This document shows positions 21,735-33,437 of a stretch of DNA of 64,000 nt, piece by piece. The DNA is from Acanthosepion lycidas (taxonomy: Eukaryota; Mollusca; Cephalopoda; Sepiida; Sepiidae): positions 78,295,143 to 78,359,142 of the forward strand of contig OZ010574.1 of NCBI GenBank assembly GCA_963932145.1. The letters run 5' to 3'. Within the stretch, counting starts at the first letter, position 1. Each line of letters begins with the position of its first letter. The position numbers and the translations under genes are program-made. The notes beneath the pieces are model-generated. The model did not search any database. It saw only the letters and a program-made list of their open reading frames with translations, and was not told the origin of the DNA.

Positions 21735-22655
21735 TACTATGTAACCCAGTACAAGTTGTCTCATGTTACTTGGAGAGGAGATGGGTGCCGCCAAGTGATT
21801 CCCATTACCACGAGAAATGTCATGAAGGACAGTTTCTCAGTATAGTACCCCCAGTAATCTCACAGCTCTGAACTATAACAGGAAATCATTCATTTGATAG
21901 AGGTTCTTTTTTTTTTTCTTTTGTCATTCCTCTTTACCTATGGATGTATGTTGATGGTTACAACGTAGGATCGAGAGGTGAGAGGTCAGCCATTGTATTT
22001 CTTGTGCAAATATGCTGACACTCGGGATTATATGTTGTTGATAAGTGGATGGTTTCTTTTTGAATTATGTTTTCCACGGATCCGGTCGTTCATTGCTCGG
22101 ATTGACGAACGTTAGCTCGAACTTATTCAGATGACTTAAGAAAAGAATAAACTGAAAATCACAACAGGAATACCGTCCTCTCTGGACAAAGCTGAAAAAC
22201 TGCATAACGAAATGGCAATGCTGAACAGTCACGTTAGAAAGATTTATATCTGCAGGCAGTGTGAAAGTGTTTGCTATGTTCTCTTTATAACTTAGATACA
22301 CTAGACTTTCATATTTCATCGTAACTCTGGTTCTCAGGTTTTAAAATAATGTGTTAATTGATCAACAGATATTTGCATGAGTCTCGAAATTTTTGGGATA
22401 CTGAATATTTAAAGAAACCTAGCTTACTTTATACCGAATTCAATAACAAGTTTCTCTGTTTCATGAAAGAAGTCACGAATCAAATATGTTCCCATAAAAA
22501 GTGCGGTTTATCGCGCATTAATGCATTATAGAAAGAGAAAAGTTTCCCTCTAAGACCCTCACACATACAGAGGTATCTTAATTGGATCCATCATTGCCAA
22601 AGTATTAATGAACATTATATTAACTAGGATCTCATTGTGTTATGAAAGTTAACTC
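21735..22655. other. Spacer, nothing recognised
   Basis: No motif-bearing frame. The minus-strand frame at 22065-22319 was examined and not recognised. Confidence 0.4.
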
Positions 22656-22659
22656 TTCA

Positions 22660-23830
22660 CGATCTAGCTTGGATTTCGTTCTGGAATGCAATGATGGCAT
22701 ATATGTCATCAAATAACTCCAAGAAATTGCTTACCTCCCTAATAGGAAAGTGTATACCTGCTCTGTCGACTTCACAGCAGCATATGACCACATAGATCTG
22801 ACTAGATCTGACAGAGACTCTGCTAGATATGTCTGGCTAGGACCCTAATAAGGAAACAATTCAAACTTCATCAGGCGTACAAAGCGGAAATGACAGCTCC
22901 AGTCTATTTAATCATTTCCTAGACTACGCCGTGCGCAATTACAAGCACAGAAGAACCAGGTTTTTACTTTTATAAAAAAATAATTTAGAGTTGTTTAGAT
23001 TATTGAATAAAAGGACTTGTATGAAAAGGAATTAGGAATTCCATACCAAATAAATCATCTAAGGCCAATGTACTGACGATGAGAGAGGGACTTGGCTGAT
23101 GACATAGGTGTTCATTGTTGAGATAAAAATGATCTTGAATAGAAACTCAACACCTAACAATTATTCCAAGAAAGAGTATTCGAGATAAACCGTTTCCAAA
23201 ACAGAAACTATGATCTAGAATTGGAAAGAAAGTTGTGATGGCGCATATCCTGAATCTATCATAAACATTCAGGATGTGTAATTAGTAAATACCAATGTGC
23301 ATGGATCAGTTATATCACATTTAGTACAGGAGAAAGAAATTAAACATAAAATAGGCTGCGCCAGAGGTGGTTTCGCTTGAGACCTCAACTTACTAGAAAA
23401 TCAAAACATTAACCGGAAAACTCGAGTCATGTTTTTAAATAGCCTCATCAGATCGAAAATTTCATGTTGATGGCATGCATCCCGCCAAGCTCGTTCGAAA
23501 ATATCTAAACTGTCATCTGTATACAACCACTTTCTCAGCTCAATAATTAAGAATGTCTTTGAGTGAGTGATGCCTATGTATCTTGGTAAAGATCATACTT
23601 CTAACCATGGGAATTTGCTCGACAAAATCACAAAGAACTGTATCAAAAAATAGAAACCACACCAGTTGAGAAATTTCAACAACAACAGCTAAAATGTATA
23701 GAACATGTAATTCAAAGAGAAAACAATGATGTAATCAAGATTTTGACGTTCCACACTATTTCAAACGAAAATTTAAGAAGGAAGCTCCAATCAATGAAGA
23801 GCGATGACTTGAGAAAATTATTTTCCTGAA
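22660..23830 (+). pseudogene. RTE-like LINE reverse transcriptase, second family
   Basis: Across frames the plus strand reads DGIYVIK and LQEIAYLPNRKVYTCSVDFT, then AAYDHIDL, which is RT motif A. After a gap it reads TSSGVQSGNDSSSLFNHFL and DYAVRNY (the SGVRQG block), then GLADDIGVHC (about 23085-23120), the catalytic ADD motif C. Later blocks are FLNSLIRSKI and the SSVYNHFLSSIIKNVFE stretch (about 23430-23560), and TPVEKFQQQQLKCIEHVI (23655). The wording differs from the 43-46 kb RTE family, so it is a separate family of endonuclease-plus-RT LINEs. Multiple stops and frame shifts are present, and a 61-bp foreign or duplicated segment sits inside at 22956-23016. The catalytic ADD pair is intact but the copy is dead. 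Confidence 0.65.
22956..23016 (+). repeat. 61-bp segment shared with 20276-20337
   Basis: Near-identical to the earlier copy, and located between RT blocks of the surrounding LINE. Confidence 0.9.
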
Positions 23831-24740
23831 AACATGCTTTAAGAGAAAGATTTCATAAATTTCAGCTGACGGCAACATTGCCTGCTCGGTCAATGAATGT
23901 CAGATGCTTCCTTATAAGAAAACGACTAATTACAATTACTTTGCTGACATTCGAATTACTTTATGTAAATGGTCTCTTTTAAAAACTAATGCAATGCACA
24001 GTAATTCACAGATAATAAAAAAGGAATATATGAACACCTACGTCCTGAATGGACATGGCATTTAAAAAATATAATGCTACATTTAAATTTCTTTCTCTCT
24101 TCATTTTTTCTGTTGCATTTCATTGCTAAAGAACCAAATCCTGGTCTTATGACGAAGATTGTCTTCTTCATGGTGACTTCAAAGAATTTGGATTTATTGA
24201 CATCAGTATTGATAGGACCCCGCTTCTTCTCGTACAATATTTGGCATTAAATAATAATTCTTAATAAAATGTTTAATATGAGCAAATGGGGGATAGAAAA
24301 CGGTTTTACGTCATTCTTTCAAGTCGAAAGGTCTTGTCTTTCTTAAAAATCAGCATTGGGAAATAGTTTTTTATTTGGATTCGAATTCAAGCGCAGCAGT
24401 TATTTCCCCCAGAAATCACCTCAAGACTTGACATTTGGATGATCAAATAGAATATCAGACACTTTATATGAAATTAATTTTTTGTGAATTTACTATCTAC
24501 AGTAAGTGTTATTTTTTAATTGCTTCTATCTAGAATGCAAAGGAAATGACTATTATTCCCTTCAAACATCAATAATTCGCCTGCTATCATATATCCAGAG
24601 GTTTTGTCATCCATCGTCCCCAGTGCCACACTGCCCTGATCTCTCCGTACACACTCTGCCAAAGAGAGAACAGACTTCTTTAGAAGAGAATATCAATTCA
24701 GAATGATGAAGTTATTGATTCAGATTACAGAGGCGCAGCT
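23831..24740. other. Spacer, nothing recognised
   Basis: Small frames only (for example 23986-24237 minus and 24506-24706 plus), with no recognisable motifs. Confidence 0.4.
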
Positions 24741-24749
24741 GGGAAGAGA

Positions 24750-25270
24750 AACCCATACTAACCCAACCAAAAAGAACTCAACAACCTGATCAGGGATCTT
24801 GGTCTCACACAGTCCACTGGCGAGCTTTTGAAGTCTAGTCTCAAGCAGTGGAATTTGTTAGATGAAAGTGTGCAAGTCGCAAGTTAGAGAAAGAGTCACC
24901 AGTGTTTTTCAAAATTTTCACCCGTCAAGATGTGCTTTGCTTCTGCCACAGTGTTATTGAATTGTTCGAGGCAATTAGAATCGTGTGTAACCCCAGCGAG
25001 AGGCGCCTCTTCATCGCCAGCTCATCCAGGAGGCTCAAAGCCATGCTGTTTCATAACGAGAGCATATATCTTCCGGTGCAGCTCAAAGAGGAATACAACA
25101 GTGTCAAGATCTTCCTAGATGACTTGTAATATGAATACGGTTGAAATGTTATCAGAGACTTCAAAATGGTGACCTTCCTGATGGATCTCAAGGGCGGCCT
25201 TACCAAGTTTCCTTTGGGATAACGGGGTCACCGCGGCACATTATCACAGGTGGAAATAGGGACAAAGGAC
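24750..25270 (+). pseudogene. Fragment of a multicopy uncharacterised protein family
   Basis: Frames read in order give NLIRDLGLTQSTGELLKSS, LKQWNLLDESVQVAS, FFKIFTRQDVLCFCHSVIE, LFEAIRIVCNPSERRLFIA, SSSRRLKAMLFHNESIYL, VQLKEEYNSVKIFLDDL, then (after a stop) VIRDFKMVTFLMDLKGGLTK and AHYHRW. I recall this block order from a large family of unnamed proteins, repeated many times in cephalopod, spider and cnidarian genomes, whose full versions continue to a MSLKVHILDAHL-like C-terminus absent here. Function is unknown; copy number suggests a mobile-element origin. This copy has stops and at least one frameshift, and lacks the C-terminal two-thirds. The family recognition is from memory, not a search. 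Confidence 0.6.
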
Positions 25271-25730
25271 CAAGTTCAACTAGACGAATGTTTAACCAGT
25301 GCGATCATTGAATTTGGCTCCTGTGTTCAGTTCCGTCTGATGCTAAAGCTTTGATCATAAATATTTATTTTTTTTGTTTACAGGTTGCTATGGGGCGACA
25401 TGACAAAAGGAAAATAATTTTGCACGAATTTTCTAGGAAGCCAAAATAAGAAAATCAAATGCGGAGACCTTGTCTTGAAAATCAGCATTCAAAATCGTGG
25501 TTTCTACCTAAGTGTGAAGACCATAGACGATATCAAGAAAAAAACTACTTTAATTACCAAGCAGGCTTTTTATAGTCATACATTGTTCCCTATTCCCGCT
25601 TAATTATTGCTAATTTGCATTAAACTTCCAATAGCGGAAGTAGAAGGAATACGTGTTTGGAAAGTTTTACTATTATATTTTAGGCTCTGTAATTTGTATT
25701 TTGTTTTACATTAAGCTCATTCATTTTACA
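25271..25730. other. Spacer, nothing recognised
   Basis: May include decayed continuation of the preceding family, but no block could be read. Confidence 0.35.

Positions 25731-25790
<60 letters not shown>
25731..25790. repeat. (CA)n then (TA)n microsatellite
   Basis: About 20 CA units followed by about nine TA units. Confidence 0.96.
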
Positions 25791-25884
25791 TGATTTGTTT
25801 CTAATGTTTTTAGTAACTTTTTTAAAGTCAGAAAATACTTTTAAATCGTAAGATTTTGAGGGAGATAATGTTTTACTGATACAA

Positions 25885-26156
25885 GTCCTACTCATTAACC
25901 CATAGCTGGGGAAGAAGAGGAGCATTCATACCTCTCTCATGGGTATTTGCGCCCAAGTGCCTATAATGAACCCTACTGAAGTTGGAACACGGCTCTCTGA
26001 TTTCGAATTTAGAGACGTTATCTCTTACACTGCCTACATGTCCAAAGGTTACGGCACCTGGTATTCAGTCAGATTTCTAGGTACTGATCAAGACTCGACG
26101 TTTCATAACTTCGGTGATTGAACGAGAACTGATGTTTCATCGTGATGTGGCCTTAA
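25885..26156 (-). repeat. Composite SINE: 5S-rRNA-like head joined to the cephalopod SINE body
   Basis: On the minus strand, 26156 to 26047 follows 5S rRNA. A GGCCACATCACGATG start resembles the ACGGCCATACCACC start of 5S; then come CAGTTCTCGTTCAATCACCG, AAGTTATGAAACGTCGAG, a decayed box C region, and ATACCAGGTGCCGTAACC at the 3' end of the 5S unit. It runs into the usual SINE body at lower coordinates (TCGAATTTAGAGACG, CATGGGTATTTGCGCCCAAG, CCCATAGCTGGGG). The copy is old. 5S-headed (SINE3) and 5S/tRNA chimeric SINEs are known from other animals; the second copy at 53685-53945 shows the joint is not accidental. Confidence 0.7.
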
Positions 26157-26160
26157 GTCT

Positions 26161-27120
26161 AGATAGATACAAATAGTACCATTAATATATAACGTGGTAA
26201 TTTACACAAATATACATTTTAGTATAAATGTAATTATTGGAATAATTATTTGAGGACGACACTCTCTGTAAAGAAGAGTGATACTATGTGTTTACTGTAA
26301 CCTATGTACTTTTCTACCTATTCATCCAACTCTTACTTATACACACAGGTACATAATGCTGGTTATGGTTGGCTGAATCGCGGCCGTGAGAGAAACTAAC
26401 CTATTTTATGAAAAGCTTGTTCTTGTGATTTCTGCGTCATTTCTCATGCCAGAATAACTGGAAAGGTAAGTTTTTTTTTTCGTCTGAAGTAAGATTATGT
26501 TTGGGTTGGGGAAAAAATAAATGAAAGGTCGTTTGTTAAAAATATAATGCCCGCACTGGGAAAAGTGTGCTTACAGCCGGACTGGATTTTTCTTTTCAAG
26601 TTAATATCATATTCCGCTAGATTGAAAAGGAATATCCTAATCTCCTACGTTTAAAAATTCTTTCTTTTTATTTTTATTGCATGACATTAATATTCGAATA
26701 ATATAGAAATTAATTGTTAGTTATATATCAGTTTTAGGGAATAAAATGGAAAAATTTTCACGCTAATCGTTTCGTCCTTCAGGACTTAATCGGACTATAC
26801 TGATGCTTACGTTGATACGACTACATTTGAAGGAAGGTGGCGGGGGGGGGCACTGAGAATTTTAAAATTAAATTATTTTTTAACTATATGTTTTGGGTTT
26901 ATATTCCAGCCGATTTCATTTACTTTCTTTTTCTTTGTGTTTTTATTCCTTTTATTATTAAATATCCCATATTGTGATAATAGAAAATCTGCCAAGAAAG
27001 GTGAAATGTTGTAAGAACCTGGGCATAAATTTACTGCAGATTATCTATCGGTTAAAGACCTTTCCATTCATTTTAGTCTTATTAAATTGCTTTCTCTTCT
27101 AATTTAAGTAGCATTTTATA
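26161..27120. other. Spacer with one hammerhead-like motif
   Basis: No gene. A G run is present at 26842-26850. The motif at 26763-26795 is listed separately. Confidence 0.4.
26763..26795 (-). other. Hammerhead-like stem-loop motif
   Basis: The minus strand reads CCGATTA, A, perfect hairpin GTCC-tgaa-GGAC, then GAAACG. The first block is a decayed CTGATGA. Confidence 0.35.

Positions 27121-27122
<2 letters not shown>

Positions 27123-27155
<33 letters not shown>
27123..27155. repeat. (TA)n microsatellite
   Basis: About 16 TA units directly visible. Confidence 0.95.
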
Positions 27156-27158
<3 letters not shown>

Positions 27159-27211
27159 TCAAAGCGGGGATGCTTTCTAAACTTTAAAGCGATGAGTGAC
27201 TTGTTAAAGTA

Positions 27212-27313
27212 TTAGGTTGGTGCAAAAATAATGACGTAATAATGTCGTTTTTTGACATTAAAAAATACGTCAAAAAACGGCATTATTACGTCATTATTTT
27301 TGCACCAACCTAA
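27212..27313. mobile_element. Palindromic mariner-type MITE, 102-bp subtype, copy 4
   Basis: TA-flanked, with the same ends and the ATGACGTAATAATGTCG arm of copy 2. The centre reads TTTTTTGACATTAAAAAATACG. Confidence 0.95.
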
Positions 27314-27990
27314 TATATTAACTTTTCAAAGAAAATATTAAATCTTATTTCCATTGTTTTAAAAGATTTTAGCGCATCATTGTCGTCGGGTTAACTCTCC
27401 TCTATTTTCCTTAATTAGCGTGTAGCGCACCTGTCCGGTCATGTCACACTTAACAGCCAGTGAAGCCCAGAGCGTACAAAGGAGAGTTTTGGAATAGACG
27501 CTCCAATGAGAAGATTCTTTCCGGAAACTTTCGTAAAACACAGTGTCTTGTAATATGGGGGCAAAAACAAACTTTTGCAACTTCCCTTACCTTTCCCTTT
27601 CAGGGTCGGAGAGAAGGCATATGACACCTTTCTACACTTTGTTAGCATGAAAATAGACCATAATTTGCATTATTTCAACAACACTTATTTTATAAATTTT
27701 AACTGTAAGATAAACGAGCAGTTACTACCGAGGCCACCAACATCTATTTGATAAAATCAACAATATTATTAAAAAACAAAAAACAAATATAATTGTCTAA
27801 TTCAAGAAATTATATGCATTGTGTTCAAAATTTGTTTTTCTAAGTTAATCTTACCTTAGATTCAAACAGCAGCGTAATGGATATTTGCCTGCTTATCTTG
27901 AAGTCGGAGTTTTAACAACAGCGGGATTCAACTTTATGTATGATAACCGACAAAAAGTGTGAATGGATATTTATATAAAAAGATGCCAAT
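27314..27990. other. Spacer, nothing recognised
   Basis: Frames at 27377-27648 (minus) have no motif. Confidence 0.4.
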
Positions 27991-27999
27991 GCGGAAATA

Positions 28000-28275
28000 A
28001 CGACCAACTGTAAAGACATTCGTATTTAAAATCAGAAGGAGACAAATTGCTAGGACATCTTATGATGAAGTATGGCTCGGAAAACTTAATACTAACAGGG
28101 CGTACCAAGAGAAACTTAAGAACGAGTAACTTACCTAAATACTTTATATGGACGGATGGCAGAGCAGGAATGACGAGGGATGATAGAGTCAAATGTTACT
28201 TAGAACTAAAAGGAAGTTGTAGATAGCCATGATCATCCACACCCGGAAGGGATACAGCATATAAATAGTGATGAT
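28000..28275 (+). pseudogene. RTE-type LINE, C-terminal tail fragment
   Basis: The plus strand reads LLGHLMMKYGSENLILTGRT around 28050-28110, then a decayed region, then LWIAMIIHTRKG near 28225. These equal the FLGHMMRKEGVENLILTGR and RELWRAMIAHVLK-like blocks of the 43-46 kb RTE element. The fragment is 5'-truncated, with stops. Confidence 0.6.
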
Positions 28276-28685
28276 TAACTGACCCCAAATGTTTGTACGG
28301 GGTTTTACGTTCCTTTTATAGGCTATTAAGAAGATAAACACACGGCTGCTTCCGACTGGTCGTTTGGAGACCGAACTCTTTGGTAGCGCTTAGAGAGGCT
28401 GCTCTGATCCAACAGTCGCATAATATCCGGGTATTTGTAATACCTTGTCACGTATGGGTAGGTGTCCCTGCATGTATTTCCGGGCAACACTGGTGTCCCT
28501 GCATGTATTTGGGCAACACTGAGGCTACATGCTCTGGTCTCAACCACGTTCTGGCTAGTTTGTATTACCGTTGACGTCAGATAGTGATAATTACGGTGGT
28601 CTTTTCTCTCTCTCTCTCTCTCTCTCCTCAAAACGAATCTAATGGAAAACACAACAAAAAGAAATACAGTTGAACTAGTAAACAA
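28276..28685. other. Spacer with a short duplication and a (TC)n run
   Basis: GGTGTCCCTGCATGTATTT followed by GGGCAACACTG occurs twice in direct order at 28462-28520. A TC run lies at 28604-28626. Confidence 0.6.
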
Positions 28686-28689
28686 AAGC

Positions 28690-30793
28690 CCACCTCCCTA
28701 GCTCTGCCTTTCTTTCACTAATATTCGTGGTATCCGCTCCAACTTCTTCAGCATAGAATCTTTCCTCTTGGAATGGTCGCCAGACATCTTTAACCTCTCC
28801 GAAACTAACTTAAATTCTAACATTGTGATCAATAAATTCTTGGTTCCAGGCTATCTTCCCTTCCAGAATTCACATTTATGACCTTGGTTTACACCCAGGA
28901 TAATCTTCCGATGGCCATAGAAATATCTCACGGGGCACAGACTACTCTTTCATGTGATTCCGGCTTTCCTTACTAAACTCTGTGAGCTATCTCTTTTACC
29001 TTTATCGCCCCTCTTCCCAGGACTGCAGTATATTAAACATAATTGATGACTATAAAAAAGGTACTTTCTCTCCATCAATCTACGAACATCTTTGTCTTCG
29101 GTGCTCACCACGATACGTGGCTTAAACATTCTAAAGGGTCTAATATTGCCAGTGTTCAGACATTCAATTTTTCCACTACCCAATCCCTTACTCAAATCGT
29201 AGATTTCCTTACCCGTTTCCCTAGCAAAACCGAGTAACATATTTCTCAATTTATTTCTTGCCTCCTCTCATCGCTCTTGCCGAGCTACGCAACACTCCCC
29301 TCTTGGTAATTCTGACCACTCTGTGGTAGCTATTGATATTTCGTTCCAATCCACTATTAAACAGAAAACCACAATCCATAAAATCTCTTTCCGTTACCAG
29401 CATGTTGACTGGAACTCACTCCGTGATTTTCTCCGTGACGCCCCTTGGACTAACATCTTTAAAATCCCAACTAAAACTTGCAACACTGAGGTTTCTTCTT
29501 GGGTCAAAGCCGGTATAGACCCTTTCATCCTTTATCGGAAATACCACGTGAACCTCTTCATGGTTCACACCAGCATGATCGGCCACCATAGCACACAGGA
29601 ATCACTATTTCTGGCTGTACCAGTGTGACGTCTCTCATCACAATAAGTGCCTATTCGTTGTAGCTCGCAATAAATATAATCGAGTCCTCGAAGGAAAAAA
29701 GTCCCTGTTTGCCGAGAGTAGACACCGCATAGCCTCTAACAACTTTGGTTCCCGCGATTACTGGCGACTCTCTAATTAAATAAGTGTAAGATATCCCCTC
29801 TTCAATCAATATGAGGTGTTATCACCCTCCGCTGATAAAGCTGAATGCTTTGCCTGTAAATTCTCCTCAAACTCTACCCTGGACTCATCCAGAATATCCC
29901 TGCCTACTTTCCCTCCTAGGAATGAGTCTTGGTTGAGTGTGATATGCATATAACCCATTCCATGGTTTCTGCTATCATCTTTAACCTTGATCCCCACAAA
30001 ATATGCGGACCTGATGGTATTTCTGTAATAGTCATTAAAAAGTGTGTTCCTGAACTGGCTCATGTTCTCTCTAAACTGTATAATAAATGTCTCGCTTCTT
30101 CTTGCTTTCCTGCCTGCTGGAATTCGTCATCTGTTCTTCTAGTTTTTAAGAACTCTGATGAGCGGTCCGACTCTTCCAACTATCGGCCTATTAGCCTTCT
30201 ACCTCTTTTTGGTAAATTTCTAGAGGCCCTAATCAATGTTGAACTGTTTAAGCTTCACACATCACAGGGCCTTTTTTTCAGACAAACAATATGGCTTTTG
30301 TTTCTCCAGATCAACTGCTGATGTACTGACGATAATTGCGGAAAGAGTCTGTCATAGTCTAGATGAAGCCCGGGTTGTAGCCAGTCACTTTCCCACCACC
30401 GTAAGGTTGCCTCTCTATGTCTTTTCTATAAGTATTTTCAGGATAATTGTTCTCTTCACTATGGTACCTGGCCCTTTTTTAAATTTAAGTGCAGCACTAA
30501 ACTGGTGTCTAAATCTCGACAATTTACATTTAATCTGGCTAGATGCAGCCGTAAATCCTATGCTAATAGTTTCTTCCCTCTCATTCTTCGCTTGTGGAGC
30601 CATGCTCCATGCTTTCCAGCCAACTTTAATCTGCAAAAATGTAAATGCAATGTGAATCGCTATCTACTGTCCACCTGATTAACCTCTTTTTTTTCTGCTC
30701 ATCATAATTGTTTCTGTTCCTAATTATTCCACACCCTTATTTCTTAGTGGCTTTACTGCCTTGTCGAATAAAAAATGCCGAATAAAAAAAAAT
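28690..30793 (+). pseudogene. Jockey-like LINE ORF2, nearly full span with internal deletion
   Basis: Endonuclease blocks run from 28700 (SFTNIRGI-like) through VYTQDNLPMAIEISHG (28885), the VFGAHHDTWLKHSKGSN block (29095; the FGDFNAHH site has lost DFN, so catalytic residues are gone) and FNFSTTQSLTQIVDF (29163). HVDWNSLRDFLRDAPWTNIF (29400) follows. RT blocks: MHITHSMVSAIIFNLDPHK, CGPDGISVIVIKKCVPELAH, SNYRPISLLPLFGKFLEALI and KQYGFCFSRSTADVLTIIAE (29945-30340). After SLDEARVVA the text jumps to the tail (KVASLCLFYKYF, then CNVNRYLLST and a stop), so RT motifs A to C including YADD are deleted. The 3' end carries a short A-rich tail to 30793. It is the longest copy of this family here. Clade (Jockey/CR1 group) by recall. 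Confidence 0.8.
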
Positions 30794-31020
30794 CATCAAC
30801 AATTCTTGCATATAACAATCAAAAGCGATAAGGAAGAAAGTAAACATGGCCGCCGAAATGTTCCTAGCGAGAGCATGTCTAATGTACGAATTTAAACTTA
30901 TTTGATTGCGATATAAAGTTTAATATGTTTAGGTTTAATTGAAGAAGTATTATATTCAATTTGCTTTATATTAAAATTTCTAATAGAAAGGAAGTTATTA
31001 TTAATAAGAGTTTGTTTTAT
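30794..31020. other. AT-rich spacer
   Basis: Nothing recognised; it may be part of the adjacent PLE fossil. Confidence 0.35.
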
Positions 31021-31024
31021 ATTT

Positions 31025-31330
31025 TTTAGTTCACTCTAGAAAATCTGTTTTGTGGATGAATGAATTTTTGCACGGTTTATTAGTTTTTTTTATAATTACT
31101 ATTTTATAGCAATTTGGACATTTACTCTTATAGTTAAGAGTGAGCGAATTTATGCTAGTGGGTTTTTTTAATGGGAAGATAGTGAATTTATCATTATTAT
31201 TAGTTTTTATCAATATATCTAGAAAAAGAATTGTATTATTATTATTTAGTTCGTGTGTAAATTTAAGGAAATAATTATTTTGAAAATGTTTTTAGAGTAG
31301 ATATATTTCATCCATCAAATACATTCTAAT
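31025..31330 (-). mobile_element. Penelope-like element fragment, fossil
   Basis: The minus strand reads FQNNYFLKFTHELNNNN, then ILFLDILIKTNNNDKFTIF, then LKKPTSINSL and YKSKCPNCYKIVIIK. The order FTYEx-LPFLDVLI-(short)-RKPT followed by a YK-N-IKTL-like stretch is the end of the RT and start of the thumb in Penelope-like elements. The wording differs from the PLEs at 17.6 and 56.4 kb, so it is another family. It is broken. More may lie within 31330-31700, but I could not read it. Confidence 0.55.
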
Positions 31331-32195
31331 TATAAACAGGACGAAAATATCCTAAAACCCTAATAAGTACTAATATATCCATCACAGATCCTAGTAAAAA
31401 ATAAAATTAATTATATACTCTACTAAATTCAATATATTTGATTTAATTTAATCATTCGTAATGACATTTAACGTGTTGCAGAAAATCAACATTGTATATA
31501 AATTTAAATGTTCCATGAGAAATTGTATCTCCAATAGAAAAAAATAATATATGTATATTGGCCATACCACTATTCCCTTTTCTCGAAGGTTGAGATTTCA
31601 TTTGAATTATGTATCTAACTTCTCTCAACATTTTTAAAAGTATGCCTGTCCACATTCACAATTTAAGAAAATTCTTGTTAAAAATACATCTATACTTTTT
31701 CCTGAAATAATAAACATAAACTACAAATTCTTGAAGCTATCTATATTAAAAAATTGAAACTAACCCTTAATAAAATTAATTATGAATACTGCACAAATAT
31801 TTTAAAATGTTTACAGGAGATATTTTAAAATATCTAAGTTTTAACTAATAGTTTTAAATAGTTTATCATTTTTCAAAAATATTTAGACATTACAATAACT
31901 TAGTTACATCTACATGATAAAATTTCAAAATTGTTGAGTACATAACCTTAGCATTTTTCACTTCACACGTAAAAATTTAATTTTCAGATGAACACAACAA
32001 TTTTGTCTTAAAAAAAAAACAAGACCCTGATGACCACATTGTGCTAATAAAAAGGAATAAAATGAATATACAGCAACATGGTAATTTTAATTCTTTCTTG
32101 AATAAGGACATTAAGAAACTCGCCTGTAATTACGAGAGGATCCTATTAAGCATAAGTAGTCAAAACTTGTCCAAATTATTTGATGAAACACGCAG
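31331..32195. other. Very AT-rich spacer
   Basis: May include decayed PLE sequence. No other feature supported. Confidence 0.35.
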
Positions 32196-32197
32196 GA

Positions 32198-32990
32198 TAT
32201 GAAGGATAAACAGTCATCTCAGTTACACAAAAATGAAAATATAACACTAACATCTCATCTTAACAGAGATATTTACCAAAATTACACAAAAATATCTTGA
32301 AATACTGAAAATTAAATTTATTAAATAAAACAACCAATGTCACCTGCAACTTTTCTGGACGGTCTCCTTGTTTAAGTTGGTGAATGCTGCCATAATACTT
32401 GCCTCCAGATCATCTTTGGTGTTACAAGGAGATTTGTTGGTCTCTCACTCAACTGCACTACACAAATACTAATGGGGGTTGCATTCTGGGGAGTTAGGTG
32501 GCGAGATGTAAGGGATAATGTAGTCGCAGATATTGTCTGACAGCCATGACTGAGTTCTCCTGCTTGTGTTCCATGGTGCATAGTCCTGTTGCTAGACATA
32601 AGATCTTCCAACAGACTCTCCCTATCGACCCAGGGAATCACTACCTCCTAAAGGTACTTGATGTAGGCCTTCGTGTTGAGTCTGAGGCCTTGTGAGAAAA
32701 CTCCAAACACGATGATGTTGACTGAATATATCATCCAACTCTTTCCTATTCCTCTTCACTGTTCTTAGATTGACACCCAAACATTCTGAAATGTTCGTAT
32801 TAGAGATTCCGGTGCGAAGGTTAAGCAGTACAGTATGACGTTTCCAAATTTCTGGTGTAGTGAATTGCATCATGGTGATCTTTTTCTTCACAGACGGTGC
32901 CCAACTGACCCTGCTATACTGGGCAGTCGGGAAAATCAAAAACAAACAATGCGCATGCGCGAAATTAAAAATATAAAATGGCCACCCATC
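32198..32990 (-). pseudogene. Mariner-like transposase, family A, internally deleted
   Basis: On the minus strand the N-terminal helix-turn-helix region reads TVLLNLRTGISNTNISECLG, then VNLRTVKRNRKELDD (32860-32700). Shortly afterwards comes the C-terminal catalytic core, split between frames: IPWVDRESL, YVWQQDYAPWNTSRRTQ, LSDNICDYI, SPPNSPECNP, then NKETVQK (32640-32370). The central part that includes the first catalytic Asp is missing. The QQD block (second catalytic Asp) is present; the D of the PDCNPLD block is changed. The downstream non-coding end (32198-32330) matches 60020-60122, the end of the plus-strand copy at 59.7 kb, so both are one family. It is a deletion derivative and immobile on its own. 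Confidence 0.7.
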
Positions 32991-32994
32991 ACAG

Positions 32995-32998
<4 letters not shown>

Positions 32999-33064
<66 letters not shown>
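32999..33064. repeat. (TA)n then (GA)n microsatellite
   Basis: About 20 TA units followed by about 12 GA units. Confidence 0.96.
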
Positions 33065-33384
33065 GCGATAATTTAGTGGATGTGCCTGCTAGAGTGGACA
33101 GCCACGTTTTATCAAAAGATAAAATTAATGACCACCGGACTAAATAAGGACAAGTATCTAGGCAGGTAGGCATTAATTTCACTGCTTAAAAACGTAGATG
33201 CCTACTGAAACACGTGTAGCTATTAAAAATATTTACGCTTAGTGAACAATATATATAGAGAGATATTTATATATATGTGTGTGTGTGTGTGGTACTAATA
33301 AATATTAATTTGTTTTCCACCATTTGTTATAATTCAGAGTGTCATGAACATGAACCTGAATCGTCGGTTACTCTCTCTCTGCGC

Positions 33385-33430
<46 letters not shown>

Positions 33431-33437
33431 ATGTATG
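33065..33437. other. Spacer with (TG)n and (TA)n
   Basis: TG run at 33276-33291 and TA run at 33391-33426, with nothing else recognised. Confidence 0.6.

Noticed and set aside
26047-26156. Functional 5S rRNA gene
   Set aside because: The box C region is decayed and the unit is fused to a SINE body, so it is a 5S-derived repeat head.
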